A stretch of DNA of 64,000 bases, taken from assembly GCF_019195435.1 (NCBI RefSeq), contig NZ_CP078069.1, positions 1,488,001 to 1,552,000 of the forward strand, written 5' to 3'. A model generated the notes under the pieces. It was given only the letters and a program-made list of their open reading frames with translations. It was not told the DNA's origin and did no database searches. Shown here piece after piece: positions 34,309 to 42,631 of the stretch; position 1 is the first letter of the stretch; each line of letters opens with the position of its first letter. Made by a program: the position numbers and the translations under genes. Source of the DNA: Comamonas sp. NLF-1-9. Lineage in GTDB: Bacteria; Pseudomonadota; Gammaproteobacteria; Burkholderiales; Burkholderiaceae_C.

Positions 34309-35594
34309 ACCACGCCGCTCCCCTGCCCGGTCACCCGCACCTGCACTACCGAGGCGGCACGCTGCAGCTCGAAAACGTGCGCCTTGCCGACCTGGCGCAG
34401 ACGTACGGCACGCCGCTGTACGTCTATTCGCGCGCAGCCATGCTCGACGCGCTGGCCGCCTACCAGCGCGGCTTTGCCGGCCGCCGCGCGCGCATCTGCT
34501 ATGCGATGAAGGCCAACTCCTCGCTCGCCGTGCTGCAGGTCTTCGCGCGCGCCGGCTGTGGCTTCGACATCGTCTCGGGCGGCGAGCTGCAGCGCGTGCT
34601 CGCCGCCGGCGCCGATCCGGCCACGGTAGTGTTTTCCGGCGTCGGCAAGACGCGCGGCGAGATGCACCAGGCGCTGCAGGCGGGCATCGCCTGCTTCAAC
34701 GTCGAGAGCGAAGCCGAACTCGAGGTGCTGAGCGCCGTGGCCCAGGCGCTGGGCACGCGCGCACCGGTGAGCATCCGCGTGAACCCGAACGTCGATGCCC
34801 ACACCCATCCCTATATTTCCACCGGGCTCAAGGGCAACAAGTTCGGCATCGCGCACGAGCGGGTGCTGGCCACCTACCGGCGTGCGGCGCAACTGCCGGG
34901 CCTGCAGGTCAAGGGCATAGACTGCCACATCGGCTCGCAGATCACCGAAGAGACGCCTTACCTGGACGCCATGGACAAGGTGCTGGACCTGGTGCAGGCG
35001 GTGGAAGCCCAGGGCACGCGGCTCGAGCACATCGACTTCGGCGGCGGCCTGGGCATCGACTACCAGGGCGACACCCCGCCCGCAGCCGATGCGCTCTGGG
35101 CCAAGCTGCTGGCCAAGGTGGACCAGCGCGGTTACGGCCAGCGCCTGCTGATGGTCGAGCCCGGGCGCTCGCTGGTGGGCAACGCCGGCGTGTGTCTGAC
35201 CGAGGTGCTCTACCTCAAGCCCGGCGAGCAGAAGAACTTCTGCATCGTCGATGCGGCGATGAATGATCTGCCGCGCCCCATGATGTACGAGGCCTACCAC
35301 GCCATCGTGCCGCTGGACCCAAGCTCGTCCGCGCCACCCCAGACCTACGACGTGGTCGGCCCGATCTGCGAAAGCGGCGACTGGCTGGGACGCGAGCGCA
35401 GCCTGGCGGTGCAGCCTGGTGACCGGCTGGCGGTGCTGTCGGCCGGCGCCTACTGCAGCGCCATGGGCAGCAACTACAACACCCGCGCGCGTCCGGCCGA
35501 AGTGCTGGTCGATGGGGCGCAAGTCCACCTGATCCGCGAGCGCGAAGCGATCAGCGACATCTTCCGTGCCGAGCGCCTGCTGCCAGACGAATAA
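34305..35594 (+). CDS. lysA: Diaminopimelate decarboxylase
   Basis: Makes lysine from meso-diaminopimelate. The 429-residue fold-type III PLP enzyme has the cofactor lysine K69 in CYAMKANSSLAVLQ, the phosphate-binding GGGLGIDY and the catalytic cysteine in GPICESGDWLG. The ATG at 34305 overlaps the lptM stop. A longer upstream reading in frame (from 33921) runs through mrcA and is rejected. Confidence 0.97.
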   Translation: MNHAAPLPGHPHLHYRGGTLQLENVRLADLAQTYGTPLYVYSRAAMLDALAAYQRGFAGRRARICYAMKANSSLAVLQVFARAGCGFDIVSGGELQRVLAAGADPATVVFSGVGKTRGEMHQALQAGIACFNVESEAELEVLSAVAQALGTRAPVSIRVNPNVDAHTHPYISTGLKGNKFGIAHERVLATYRRAAQLPGLQVKGIDCHIGSQITEETPYLDAMDKVLDLVQAVEAQGTRLEHIDFGGGLGIDYQGDTPPAADALWAKLLAKVDQRGYGQRLLMVEPGRSLVGNAGVCLTEVLYLKPGEQKNFCIVDAAMNDLPRPMMYEAYHAIVPLDPSSSAPPQTYDVVGPICESGDWLGRERSLAVQPGDRLAVLSAGAYCSAMGSNYNTRARPAEVLVDGAQVHLIREREAISDIFRAERLLPDE

Positions 35595-35598
35595 TCCA

Positions 35599-35650
35599 GA
35601 TCAAAACCGGCTCCAGCCCTTTCTGGACAAGCGCTTCAAGCTATATTTAC
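35599..35650 (-). repeat. Dispersed repeat, copy 6
   Basis: On the minus strand: ATATAGCTTGAAGCGCTTG, then TCCAGAAAGGGCTGGAG and CCGGTTTTGAT. It fills the 52-base gap between the convergent lysA and msrQ genes. Confidence 0.62.
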
Positions 35651-36291
35651 GATAGTGTTGCGGCGTGGGAGCCTGCGCCGCGGCGCGCACGCATCCACCA
35701 CAGCAGCCGCGCGCCCAGCAGCACCGCCAGCAGCGCGCCATAGGCATACACCTCGGCAAAGTCGCGCTTGCCCGCGCGCATCAGGAAGAAGTGCGCCAGG
35801 GCCAGCAGCGCCGCCAGATAGATGCTGCGGTGCAGCCGCTGCCAACTGCGCCCGCCCAGGCGCCGGATCACCGGGGCAAACGAGGTCGCCCACAAGAGCA
35901 GCAGCAGCGCGTACGCGGCCATGCCCAGGAGGATGAAGGGGCGCTGCAGCACGTCGCGCACGATGGCCGGCATCTCCAGCCCCATGTCCAGCACCGCATA
36001 GCACAGCAGGTGCAGACAGGCATAGCTGAAGCTGAAGAGGCCGAGCATGCGGCGCACCCGCGCCAGAGCCGGCCAGCCGAGCAGCCGGCGCAGAGGCGTT
36101 ACGGCCAGCGTGGCGCAGAGCAGGCGCAGCGTCCAGTCGCCGCTGCTGCGGATCAGGCGCTCGGCAGGGTTGGCGCCCAGGCCATCGGTCGCCGCGCCCC
36201 AGGCCAGATAGAGCGCGGGCAGCAGACACAGGGCAAACAGCGCCGGTTTGAGCGCGCGCCCTGCCAGCGTCTGCCATTGGCGCGCCGCCAT
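35647..36291 (-). CDS. msrQ: Haem-binding membrane subunit MsrQ
   Basis: A 214-residue inner-membrane b-type haem protein with about six hydrophobic segments of the ferric-reductase-like fold. Conserved histidines lie within segments (for example SYACLHLLCY and WQRLHRSIYLAALLALAHF). It passes electrons from the quinone pool or flavins to MsrP. The start overlaps the msrP stop by one base (TGATG). Confidence 0.93.
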   Translation of the reverse strand: MAARQWQTLAGRALKPALFALCLLPALYLAWGAATDGLGANPAERLIRSSGDWTLRLLCATLAVTPLRRLLGWPALARVRRMLGLFSFSYACLHLLCYAVLDMGLEMPAIVRDVLQRPFILLGMAAYALLLLLWATSFAPVIRRLGGRSWQRLHRSIYLAALLALAHFFLMRAGKRDFAEVYAYGALLAVLLGARLLWWMRARRGAGSHAATLS

Positions 36292-37283
36292 CAGTAATAT
36301 TTCTTCAGATCCATGCCCGCATAGAGCCCGGCGACCTGGTTGGCATAGCCGTTGAACGGCAGCGTCGTGCGGCGCTTGGCGAACAAGCCCCCTTCGCCTA
36401 TGCGCCGCTCAGTGGCTTGGCTCCAGCGCGGGTGCGCCACCTCGGGGTTGACGTTGGAATAAAAGCCGTATTCCTGCGGGGCGGCGACGTTCCAGGCCGT
36501 GGCCGGCTGCTGCTCCACCAGACGGATGCGCACGATGCTTTTGGCGCTCTTGAAGCCATATTTCCAGGGCACGACCACGCGCAGCGGCGCGCCGTTTTGC
36601 GGCGCCAGCACGCGCCCGTACATGCCGAAGGCCAACAGCGTCAGCGGGTGCATGGCTTCGTCCAGGCGCAGGCCCTCCACATAAGGCCACTGCAGGATGG
36701 CGCTGCGCACGCCCGGCATGCTGGCCTTGTCGGCCAGGGTTTCGAACTGCACGTAGCGCGCGCTGCCCATGGGTTGCACCCGCGCAAGCAAGGCCGACAG
36801 CGAATAGCCGACCCAGGGAATCACCATGGACCAGCCTTCGACGCAGCGCAGGCGATAGATGCGCTCTTGCATAGGCGCAAGCCGCAGCAGCGCGTCGATA
36901 TCGAGCGTCTGCGGCTTGTGCACCAGGCCGCCCAGCTCCACCGTCCAGGGCCGGGTGCGCAGGCGGTGCGCATGCTCTGCCGGATCGGTCTTGCCGGAGC
37001 CGAATTCGTAGAAATTGTTGTAGCCGGTGGCATCCTCGAAGCGCGTGATCGGCTCCATGGTCATTGCCGCGTCGACCTTCGAGGGTTCCCTCTTGAGCGG
37101 GGCCAGATCCTCCTGGGCGATCTGGCGCGCCTGAGCGGCGGGCAGCCACTGCGCCAGCGCCAGCCCCGCGCCTGCCGTGCCTGCCTTGCGCAGCCAGGAG
37201 CGCCGGCGCAGGTAAAGCGGCTCGGGCGTGATCTCGCTGGGATGGATGGCTGTCGATTCGCCAGGCTGGGGCAGCAGCAACAT
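36291..37283 (-). CDS. msrP: Periplasmic methionine-sulfoxide reductase MsrP (molybdenum enzyme)
   Basis: A 330-residue sulfite-oxidase-fold protein that repairs oxidised methionine in periplasmic proteins. A twin-arginine signal ([11 protein letters not shown], about 25-35) directs folded export. The molybdenum ligand is C147 in [17 protein letters not shown]. The segment [14 protein letters not shown] near the end is typical. It forms a two-gene operon with msrQ. The molybdopterin ligand ties it to moeA at the start of the window. Confidence 0.95.
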   Translation of the reverse strand: MLLLPQPGESTAIHPSEITPEPLYLRRRSWLRKAGTAGAGLALAQWLPAAQARQIAQEDLAPLKREPSKVDAAMTMEPITRFEDATGYNNFYEFGSGKTDPAEHAHRLRTRPWTVELGGLVHKPQTLDIDALLRLAPMQERIYRLRCVEGWSMVIPWVGYSLSALLARVQPMGSARYVQFETLADKASMPGVRSAILQWPYVEGLRLDEAMHPLTLLAFGMYGRVLAPQNGAPLRVVVPWKYGFKSAKSIVRIRLVEQQPATAWNVAAPQEYGFYSNVNPEVAHPRWSQATERRIGEGGLFAKRRTTLPFNGYANQVAGLYAGMDLKKYY

Positions 37284-37323
37284 GGCCGGTCTCCGTTAGA
37301 GCCGCCCGCGCCAGCGCGGACGC

Positions 37324-37359
37324 AAAAAAACAGGCAGGCGCCCGTAGGCGGCCTGCCTG
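37324..37359 (-). terminator. Terminator after the cytochrome c gene
   Basis: CAGGCAGGC (37331-37339) pairs with GCCTGCCTG (37351-37359); on the minus strand the stem is followed by seven T. It separates the cytochrome gene from msrP. Confidence 0.8.
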
Positions 37360-37404
37360 CATTGGAGTGTCCCGGGCGGCGCGGTGTTCCGCGCCCGCCG
37401 CAAA

Positions 37405-38025
37405 TCAGCGCAATCCGGCGATGTAGTCCGCCAGGCCTTGCACCTCGCGGTCGGTCAGGTACTTGGCTACGTCGTGCATGGTCGCGCTGTTGGCGCGCTT
37501 GCCGTCACGGAACTCGGCCAGCTGCTTGATGGTGTAGTCCTGATGCTGACCGGCCAGGCGCGGGTATTGCGCCGGAATGCCCGCGCCGTTGGGGCTGTGG
37601 CAGCCGGCGCAGGCGGCCACGCCGCGGTCTTGCGCGCCGCCGCGGTAGATGCGCTCACCCACCGCTGCAAGCTCGGCATTCTTGGCAGCGCCGTCCTTGG
37701 CCTTCTGCGCGCCGAGCCAGGCCGAGACGTTGAGAATGCCCGCATCGTCCAGCGTGGCGGCCATGCCTTGCATTACCGCATCCTCGCGCTTGCCGGACTT
37801 GAACTCGTGCAACTGCTTGGCCAGGTACTCGGGAAACTGCTGCGCCAGCGAGGGGGTATTGGGCAGCATGGAATTGCCGTCGGCCCCGTGGCAGGCAGCG
37901 CACACCGCCGTGTAACTGGCCTCCCCTTGGGCTGGGTCGGGCTTGGCCGGGCCATCAGCGGCGATGGCGCTGACCGAGGAAACCGCCAGCGCGGCAGACA
38001 TCAGCAGGGAGGCAATCAGCTTCAT
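37405..38025 (-). CDS. Dihaem cytochrome c (c4-type)
   Basis: A 206-residue periplasmic protein with a cleavable signal (about 1-23) and two haem c sites: CAACH (42-46) and CAGCH (139-143). The two halves resemble each other, as in cytochrome c4, which carries electrons to terminal oxidases. Distal ligand methionines are plausible in each half. The start MKLIASLLMSAALAV at 38025 is clear; a longer in-frame reading reaches into engB on the opposite strand. It is divergent from engB with a short shared promoter region. A c4-type gene beside engB is a familiar pairing in betaproteobacteria. Confidence 0.9.
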   Translation of the reverse strand: MKLIASLLMSAALAVSSVSAIAADGPAKPDPAQGEASYTAVCAACHGADGNSMLPNTPSLAQQFPEYLAKQLHEFKSGKREDAVMQGMAATLDDAGILNVSAWLGAQKAKDGAAKNAELAAVGERIYRGGAQDRGVAACAGCHSPNGAGIPAQYPRLAGQHQDYTIKQLAEFRDGKRANSATMHDVAKYLTDREVQGLADYIAGLR

Positions 38026-38100
38026 AGGGACGGTCTTGAGGTTACAGGCGCAAAAACCTCCGGATTCTACAATGCCGCCCATTGCCCTTCGACGCCTTCC

Positions 38101-38826
38101 ATGCCGCCATCCAGCCCCGCCGACACCAGCAGCGCCGCGCCCGTCGCCATCGATGGCCGCGCCGCCATGGCCTGGATGCACACCGCCCGGTTTTTCACCA
38201 CCGCCGCCCAGCTGCACCAGTTGCCCGAGGTGCAGGTGCCCGAGATCGCCTTCGTCGGCCGCTCCAACGCGGGCAAGTCCACAGCCATCAACACCCTGGC
38301 GCAGCAACGTCAACTGGCCTTCGCCTCCAAGAAGCCGGGGCGCACCCAGCACATCAACCTGTTTGCGCTCGGCCGCCAGGGCGCGCTGGAGGCGGTGCTC
38401 GCCGACCTGCCCGGCTATGGCTATGCGGCGGTATCGCGCGAGGACAAGCTGCGCTGGCAGCGCGTGATGCTCAACTACCTGGTGCAGCGCAAAAGCCTCA
38501 GCGCCTTCGTGCTGCTGTGCGACCCGCGCCTGGGCCTGACCGAGCTCGACGAAGCGCTGCTGGACGCGCTGCGACCGCGCGTGCAGGCGGGGCTGAAGTT
38601 TCTGGTGCTGCTCACCAAGGCCGACAAGCTCACGCGCGCGCAGCAGGCCAAGGCTTTGTCCATCACCCGGCTGCAGGCCGGCGGCGGCGAGGTGCGGCTG
38701 TTTTCCGCGCTGAGCAAACAAGGGGTCGAAGAAGTGGCGCAGTTGCTCTGGCAATGGACCCGCCCCGAGTCGAACGCTACGGCGACTCCCGAGTCTGCAC
38801 CGCCAGCGCCGCCCGAAGAGGCCTGA
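38101..38826 (+). CDS. engB: Ribosome biogenesis GTPase EngB (YsxC/YihA)
   Basis: A 241-residue GTPase needed for large-subunit assembly. G1 is GRSNAGKST (53-61), G3 is DLPGYGYA and G4 is TKADK. The N-terminus has a ~25-residue Ala/Pro/Ser extension if the ATG at 38101 is used; in-frame ATGs at MAWMHTARFF are alternatives that match shorter homologues. A -10-like TACAAT lies at 38068-38073. Confidence 0.94.
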   Translation: MPPSSPADTSSAAPVAIDGRAAMAWMHTARFFTTAAQLHQLPEVQVPEIAFVGRSNAGKSTAINTLAQQRQLAFASKKPGRTQHINLFALGRQGALEAVLADLPGYGYAAVSREDKLRWQRVMLNYLVQRKSLSAFVLLCDPRLGLTELDEALLDALRPRVQAGLKFLVLLTKADKLTRAQQAKALSITRLQAGGGEVRLFSALSKQGVEEVAQLLWQWTRPESNATATPESAPPAPPEEA

Positions 38827-38857
38827 GGCAAGGCGCGCGGGGCTTGCCAGCCTCGCC

Positions 38858-39442
38858 TCAGCGCCGCCCGCCCCCCAGCGGCCAATCCGGCATGGCCTTG
38901 GCCACGGCATGCACCACTATCGCGCAGACCGCGCACTTGAGCAGATCGCCCGGCACGAAGGCCAGGTCCAGCAGCAAAGCCTTTTGCAGCGGCAGGGCGG
39001 CAAACTGCATCAGCCCGAGGATGCCGCTCGCGTGCAAGAGCAGCACACCCCCGACGGCCGATGCCACGAAGGCGCTGATGGCCGCGTGCAGTGGCGTGGC
39101 GCGCGGCAATCTGCCCATCAACAGCCCCGTGGCAGCCGCCGCCAGCATGAAGCCGACGAGGTAGCCCGAAGTGGGCGCGGCAAACGCCCCCAGCCCGCCG
39201 CGTCCGCCCGCCAGCAGCGGCAGGCCGGCCGCCACGGCAAGCTCGAACAAGAGCATGGCCTGAAAGCCGCGCCGCGCCCCGAGAAAGCAACCGGCCAGCA
39301 TGGGCCCGAGCGACTGCAGCGTGATGGGCACGCCAAACGGCAAGTCCAGCTTGGGAATCAGGCCCAGCACCGCCGTCAGCGCGGCAAACAGAGCGACCTG
39401 CACCATCGCATGGGAGCGCTCGCGGCTCAGGGTCTCGGGCAT
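38858..39442 (-). CDS. bioY: Biotin transporter BioY
   Basis: A 194-residue polytopic membrane protein, the substrate-binding S component of an ECF-type biotin importer. Family blocks are GVPITLQSLGPMLAG, APTSGYLVGFM and LAFVPGDLLKCAVCA. No ATPase or EcfT gene is adjacent, so it may act alone or with a shared energising module. Eighty bases separate it from the upstream acyltransferase gene; a TAGAAT (minus, 39478-39483) could be its own -10. Confidence 0.93.
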   Translation of the reverse strand: MPETLSRERSHAMVQVALFAALTAVLGLIPKLDLPFGVPITLQSLGPMLAGCFLGARRGFQAMLLFELAVAAGLPLLAGGRGGLGAFAAPTSGYLVGFMLAAAATGLLMGRLPRATPLHAAISAFVASAVGGVLLLHASGILGLMQFAALPLQKALLLDLAFVPGDLLKCAVCAIVVHAVAKAMPDWPLGGGRR

Positions 39443-39522
39443 GGCGGGGCGGTCTTTCGCGTTCGGTGAAAGCGGCGGATTCTAGGGCGGCGCTGAACAA
39501 GCCTCCGCGAGGGCGCGCGCCC

Positions 39523-40392
39523 TCAGCGGTACACCGACTCCTGCCCGGGCGGGCGGGTCTTGAAGCGGCGGTGCACCCAGTAATACTGCGCCGGCATGGT
39601 GCGGATCGCGGCCTCCAGCTCGCGGTTCATGCGCGCGGTATCCGCCGCCACGTCGTCACTGGGAAAGTCCTGCCAGGCGGGCGTCAGATGGGCCTCGTAA
39701 CCCTCGGGCGTGATGCGCGTGTACAGCGCCAGCACCTTGGCCCGACCCAGGCGCGCAAAGCGCGACAGCGAAGGCAGCGTGGCGGCATCGGGCACGGCAA
39801 AGAAGGGCACGAAGAGCGAACCTGCCGCGCCGTGGTCCATGTCCGGCAGCAGGTACAACAGCCCGCCCTTGCGCAGGCAGCTGATGATGGGCTTGACCCC
39901 TTCGGCGCGGTTGAGCATGCGCGAGGCGCCAAAGCGCTGGCGCCCGGCGGTGAGCCAGGCGTCGAGCACCGGATCGGGGTTGGCGGTATAGATCGAAGTG
40001 AACTCGCGCCGGCTGCGCAGCGGCAGCGCCAGACCACCCGCGTCCATGCCATAGAAGTGCGGCGCGAACACGATGATGGGCACAGGCTCGTCGAGCTCGG
40101 CGACCGCGCCGGTGAGCTTGACGCGCGCGCGCACCAGCGCTTCAGGGCCGCTCCACAGCCAGCCGCGGTCCAGAAAGGTCTGGCAGAAAGCCACGAAAGA
40201 AGCGCGCGCCCAGGCGCGGCGCTGCGCTTCGGGCACATCGGGAAAGCACAGCTGCAGATTGCGCAGCGCCACTTCGCGCCGCGGCCGCGCCAGCACGAAG
40301 AGCAGGCGCCCGACGCCGCTGCCCAGAGCGCGCAGCCAGGGCAGCGGCAGGCGCCCGAGCAGATTGAGGCTGGCGATCGCCAGTCGCGTCAT
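39523..40392 (-). CDS. LpxL/HtrB-family acyltransferase (first of two)
   Basis: A 289-residue acyltransferase of the lysophospholipid/lipid A type, with an N-terminal membrane helix. The catalytic HX4D motif is APHFYGMDAGG; LLPDMDHGAAGSLFVPFF follows. It probably adds a secondary fatty acid to lipid A at the inner membrane. The start overlaps the stop of the next acyltransferase by one base. Which chain and position it modifies cannot be read. Confidence 0.87.
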   Translation of the reverse strand: MTRLAIASLNLLGRLPLPWLRALGSGVGRLLFVLARPRREVALRNLQLCFPDVPEAQRRAWARASFVAFCQTFLDRGWLWSGPEALVRARVKLTGAVAELDEPVPIIVFAPHFYGMDAGGLALPLRSRREFTSIYTANPDPVLDAWLTAGRQRFGASRMLNRAEGVKPIISCLRKGGLLYLLPDMDHGAAGSLFVPFFAVPDAATLPSLSRFARLGRAKVLALYTRITPEGYEAHLTPAWQDFPSDDVAADTARMNRELEAAIRTMPAQYYWVHRRFKTRPPGQESVYR

Positions 40393-41234
40393 CAAGCGGC
40401 CACCTCTGGCTCGCGCGGCTGTTTGTAGCGCCCATAACCCCACAGGTATTGCTGCGGGCATTGCCGGATCTGCGCTTCCAGCGCGGCATTGATCTGGCGC
40501 ACGGCCACATCCAGCTCGGGAGACAGTGCCTGCTCCAGCGCCTGCAGGTGCAGCACATAGCCGCGCCCCAGGCGCAGGCGCTCGCAGCGCGCCAGGACCA
40601 CGGCCGCGCCGGTCTGCTGCACCAGCCGCGCAGCCAGTGTCATGGTGTAGGCTTCACGGCCGAAAAACGGCGCCCATACGCCCATGCCCCGGGGCGGCAC
40701 CTGGTCGGGCAGCAAGCCCACGGCGGCGCCGCTGCGCAAGGCCTTGATCATCTGGCGCACCCCTTGAAGACTGGTAGGCACGGCGCGTATGCCCGGGCGC
40801 TGGCGCGCCTGGGCCAGCACCTGCGCGAGCCAGGCCTGGCGCGCCGGCCGGTACAGGATGGTGAACGGCCCGTGCGCCGGCGCCCAGCGGCGCGCGCCCT
40901 CTTGCACCGACAGCTCGAAGCAGCCGATGTGCGGCGTGAGGAAGACGATGCCCCGCCCCGCGGCCCATGCCCGCTCCACGCATTCGGCCCCGCGCACCTC
41001 GCAGCGCGGCAGCGCCGCGCGCAGCCACAGCCGCGGCGCCTCGGCCACCATGCGCCCGGCGTGGCCCACCGCCGAGCCGACGCTGCGCAGCGAATAGCCG
41101 GCCTGCTGCGCATGCGCGATGAAGCGGCGCCGATAAGTGGGCGACAGCGCAAACACCATCCAGCCCAGCAGCGCGCCCAGGCCGTGCAGCAACCACAGCG
41201 GCAGCAGAGACAAGAGACGAAGGATCAGGGGCAT
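40392..41234 (-). CDS. LpxL/HtrB-family acyltransferase (second of two)
   Basis: A 280-residue protein related to the preceding one. The N-terminal hydrophobic helix is LRLLSLLPLWLLHGLGALLGWMV. The active-site motif is LTPHIGCFELS, i.e. HX4E rather than HX4D, as found in part of the LpxL family, followed by LLPDQVPPRGMGVWAPFFG. Coupled to the first acyltransferase, and divergent from metK, with the two promoters nearly overlapping. Confidence 0.87.
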   Translation of the reverse strand: MPLILRLLSLLPLWLLHGLGALLGWMVFALSPTYRRRFIAHAQQAGYSLRSVGSAVGHAGRMVAEAPRLWLRAALPRCEVRGAECVERAWAAGRGIVFLTPHIGCFELSVQEGARRWAPAHGPFTILYRPARQAWLAQVLAQARQRPGIRAVPTSLQGVRQMIKALRSGAAVGLLPDQVPPRGMGVWAPFFGREAYTMTLAARLVQQTGAAVVLARCERLRLGRGYVLHLQALEQALSPELDVAVRQINAALEAQIRQCPQQYLWGYGRYKQPREPEVAA

Positions 41235-41238
41235 TCAC

Positions 41239-41244
41239 TACAAT
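41239..41244 (+). promoter_or_regulatory. -10 element of metK
   Basis: TACAAT, placing the transcript start near 41251, exactly at the beginning of the riboswitch-like leader. The -35 region is weak. Confidence 0.45.
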
Positions 41245-41250
41245 GGCGCG

Positions 41251-41308
41251 GTCGCCGAGTTAACCGAGCAACTTGCAGGGCGACGTGAAACAAGACTGCT
41301 AAAGCGTT
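41251..41308 (+). promoter_or_regulatory. SAM-II-like riboswitch in the metK leader
   Basis: The leader matches the SAM-II (metA) riboswitch layout, block by block: stem strand GTCGCC (41251-41256) and its complement GGCGAC (41279-41284), an enclosed loop with GAGTTAACCGAG and AACTTGCAG, then GTGAAACAAGACT and the conserved GCTAAAG (41298-41304). Known SAM-II RNAs share the order stem, TTAACCG, TTGCA, stem, AAA, GCTAAA. SAM is the product of MetK, so feedback repression makes sense. The class is best known from alphaproteobacteria. Downstream, GCGTT (41304-41308) can pair with AACGC, and AAGCTCC/GGAGGCTT forms a hairpin before the ribosome site (AGGAG, 41361-41365). Confidence 0.78.
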
Positions 41309-41376
41309 CGCCGCAAAGCTCCTGAGGAGGCTTGGGCAACGCCCCAAATGCTTAGAAACCAGGAGTTTATGCACAA

Positions 41377-42558
41377 ATGGCGAGCGACTTTCTCTTCACT
41401 TCCGAATCCGTCTCCGAAGGCCATCCCGACAAGGTGGCCGACCAGATTTCCGACGCCATCCTCGACGCCGTTCTTGCCCAGGACGCCCGCTCACGCGTCG
41501 CTGCAGAAACCCTGACCAATACCGGCCTCGTGGTGCTGGCCGGCGAAATCACCACCAACGCCCAGGTCGATTACATCCAGGTAGCGCGCGACACCATTCG
41601 CCGCATCGGCTACGACAACACCGACTACGGCATCGATTACAAGGGCTGCGCGGTGCTGGTCGCCTACGACAAGCAGAGCAACGACATCGCCCAGGGCGTG
41701 GACCAGGCGAGCGACGACCACCTGAACACCGGCGCGGGCGACCAGGGCCTGATGTTCGGCTACGCCTGCGACGAGACCGATACGCTGATGCCCGCGCCCA
41801 TCTACTACGCGCACCGCCTCGTCGAGCGCCAGGCGCAGCAGCGCAAGAGCGGCGCGCTGCCCTTCCTGCGCCCCGACGCCAAGAGCCAGGTGACGATGCG
41901 CTACATCGACGGCAAGGTGCACAGCATTGACACCGTGGTGCTCTCCACCCAGCACAGCCCGGACCAGTCCGAGACGCCGACGAAGATGAAGGCCAGCTTC
42001 ATCGAAGCCGTGGTAGAGCAGATCATCAAGCCGGTGCTGCCCGCCGAATGGCTCAAGGACACCAAGTACCTGATCAACCCCACGGGGCGCTTTGTCACCG
42101 GCGGGCCGCAGGGCGACTGCGGCCTGACCGGGCGCAAGATCATCGTCGACACCTACGGCGGCTCCTGCCCGCACGGCGGTGGCGCCTTCAGCGGCAAGGA
42201 CCCGACCAAGGTGGACCGCAGCGCCGCCTACGCCTGCCGCTACGTGGCCAAGAACATCGTCGCTGCGGGCCTGGCGCGCCAATGCCAGATCCAGGTGGCC
42301 TACGCCATCGGCGTGGCGCGGCCGATGAACGTCACGGTCTACACCGAAGGCACGGGCGTGATCCCGGACACGCGGATTGCCGAGCTGGTGGCCCAGCACT
42401 TCGACCTGCGGCCCAAGGGCATCCTGCAGATGCTCGACCTGCAGCGCCCGATCTACACCAAGACCGCCGCCTACGGCCACTTCGGCCGCGACGAACCCGA
42501 ATTCACCTGGGAGAGAACGGACAAGGCCGCGCTGCTGCGTGCAGCAGCGGGGTTGTAA
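41377..42558 (+). CDS. metK: S-adenosylmethionine synthetase
   Basis: A 393-residue enzyme making SAM from methionine and ATP. Diagnostic blocks are [34 protein letters not shown] and [19 protein letters not shown]. The ATG at 41377 follows AGGAG by 11 bases; another ATG at 41369, out of frame, is closer to that site but opens only a short unrelated frame. Control by the SAM-II-like leader is likely. Confidence 0.97.
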   Translation: MASDFLFTSESVSEGHPDKVADQISDAILDAVLAQDARSRVAAETLTNTGLVVLAGEITTNAQVDYIQVARDTIRRIGYDNTDYGIDYKGCAVLVAYDKQSNDIAQGVDQASDDHLNTGAGDQGLMFGYACDETDTLMPAPIYYAHRLVERQAQQRKSGALPFLRPDAKSQVTMRYIDGKVHSIDTVVLSTQHSPDQSETPTKMKASFIEAVVEQIIKPVLPAEWLKDTKYLINPTGRFVTGGPQGDCGLTGRKIIVDTYGGSCPHGGGAFSGKDPTKVDRSAAYACRYVAKNIVAAGLARQCQIQVAYAIGVARPMNVTVYTEGTGVIPDTRIAELVAQHFDLRPKGILQMLDLQRPIYTKTAAYGHFGRDEPEFTWERTDKAALLRAAAGL

Positions 42559-42631
42559 ACCTTGAAGGTGCGCAGCAACTTCAAGCGGCCTTGCACCACA
42601 AGCCGCGCTGCTGCGCGTGGCCGCCGACACC

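Noticed and set aside
37384..38100. Upstream in-frame extension of engB on the plus strand
   Set aside because: It lies antisense to the cytochrome c gene and does not resemble EngB; the start at 38101 follows a -10-like element.
41369..41518. A short leader ORF starting at the out-of-frame ATG before metK
   Set aside because: About 50 codons of Pro/Thr/Arg-rich sequence with no similarity; it lies inside metK in another frame.
42559..42631. Inverted repeats after metK as a terminator
   Set aside because: No stem with a T-run is visible; metK and the NadM-Nudix gene are probably co-transcribed.
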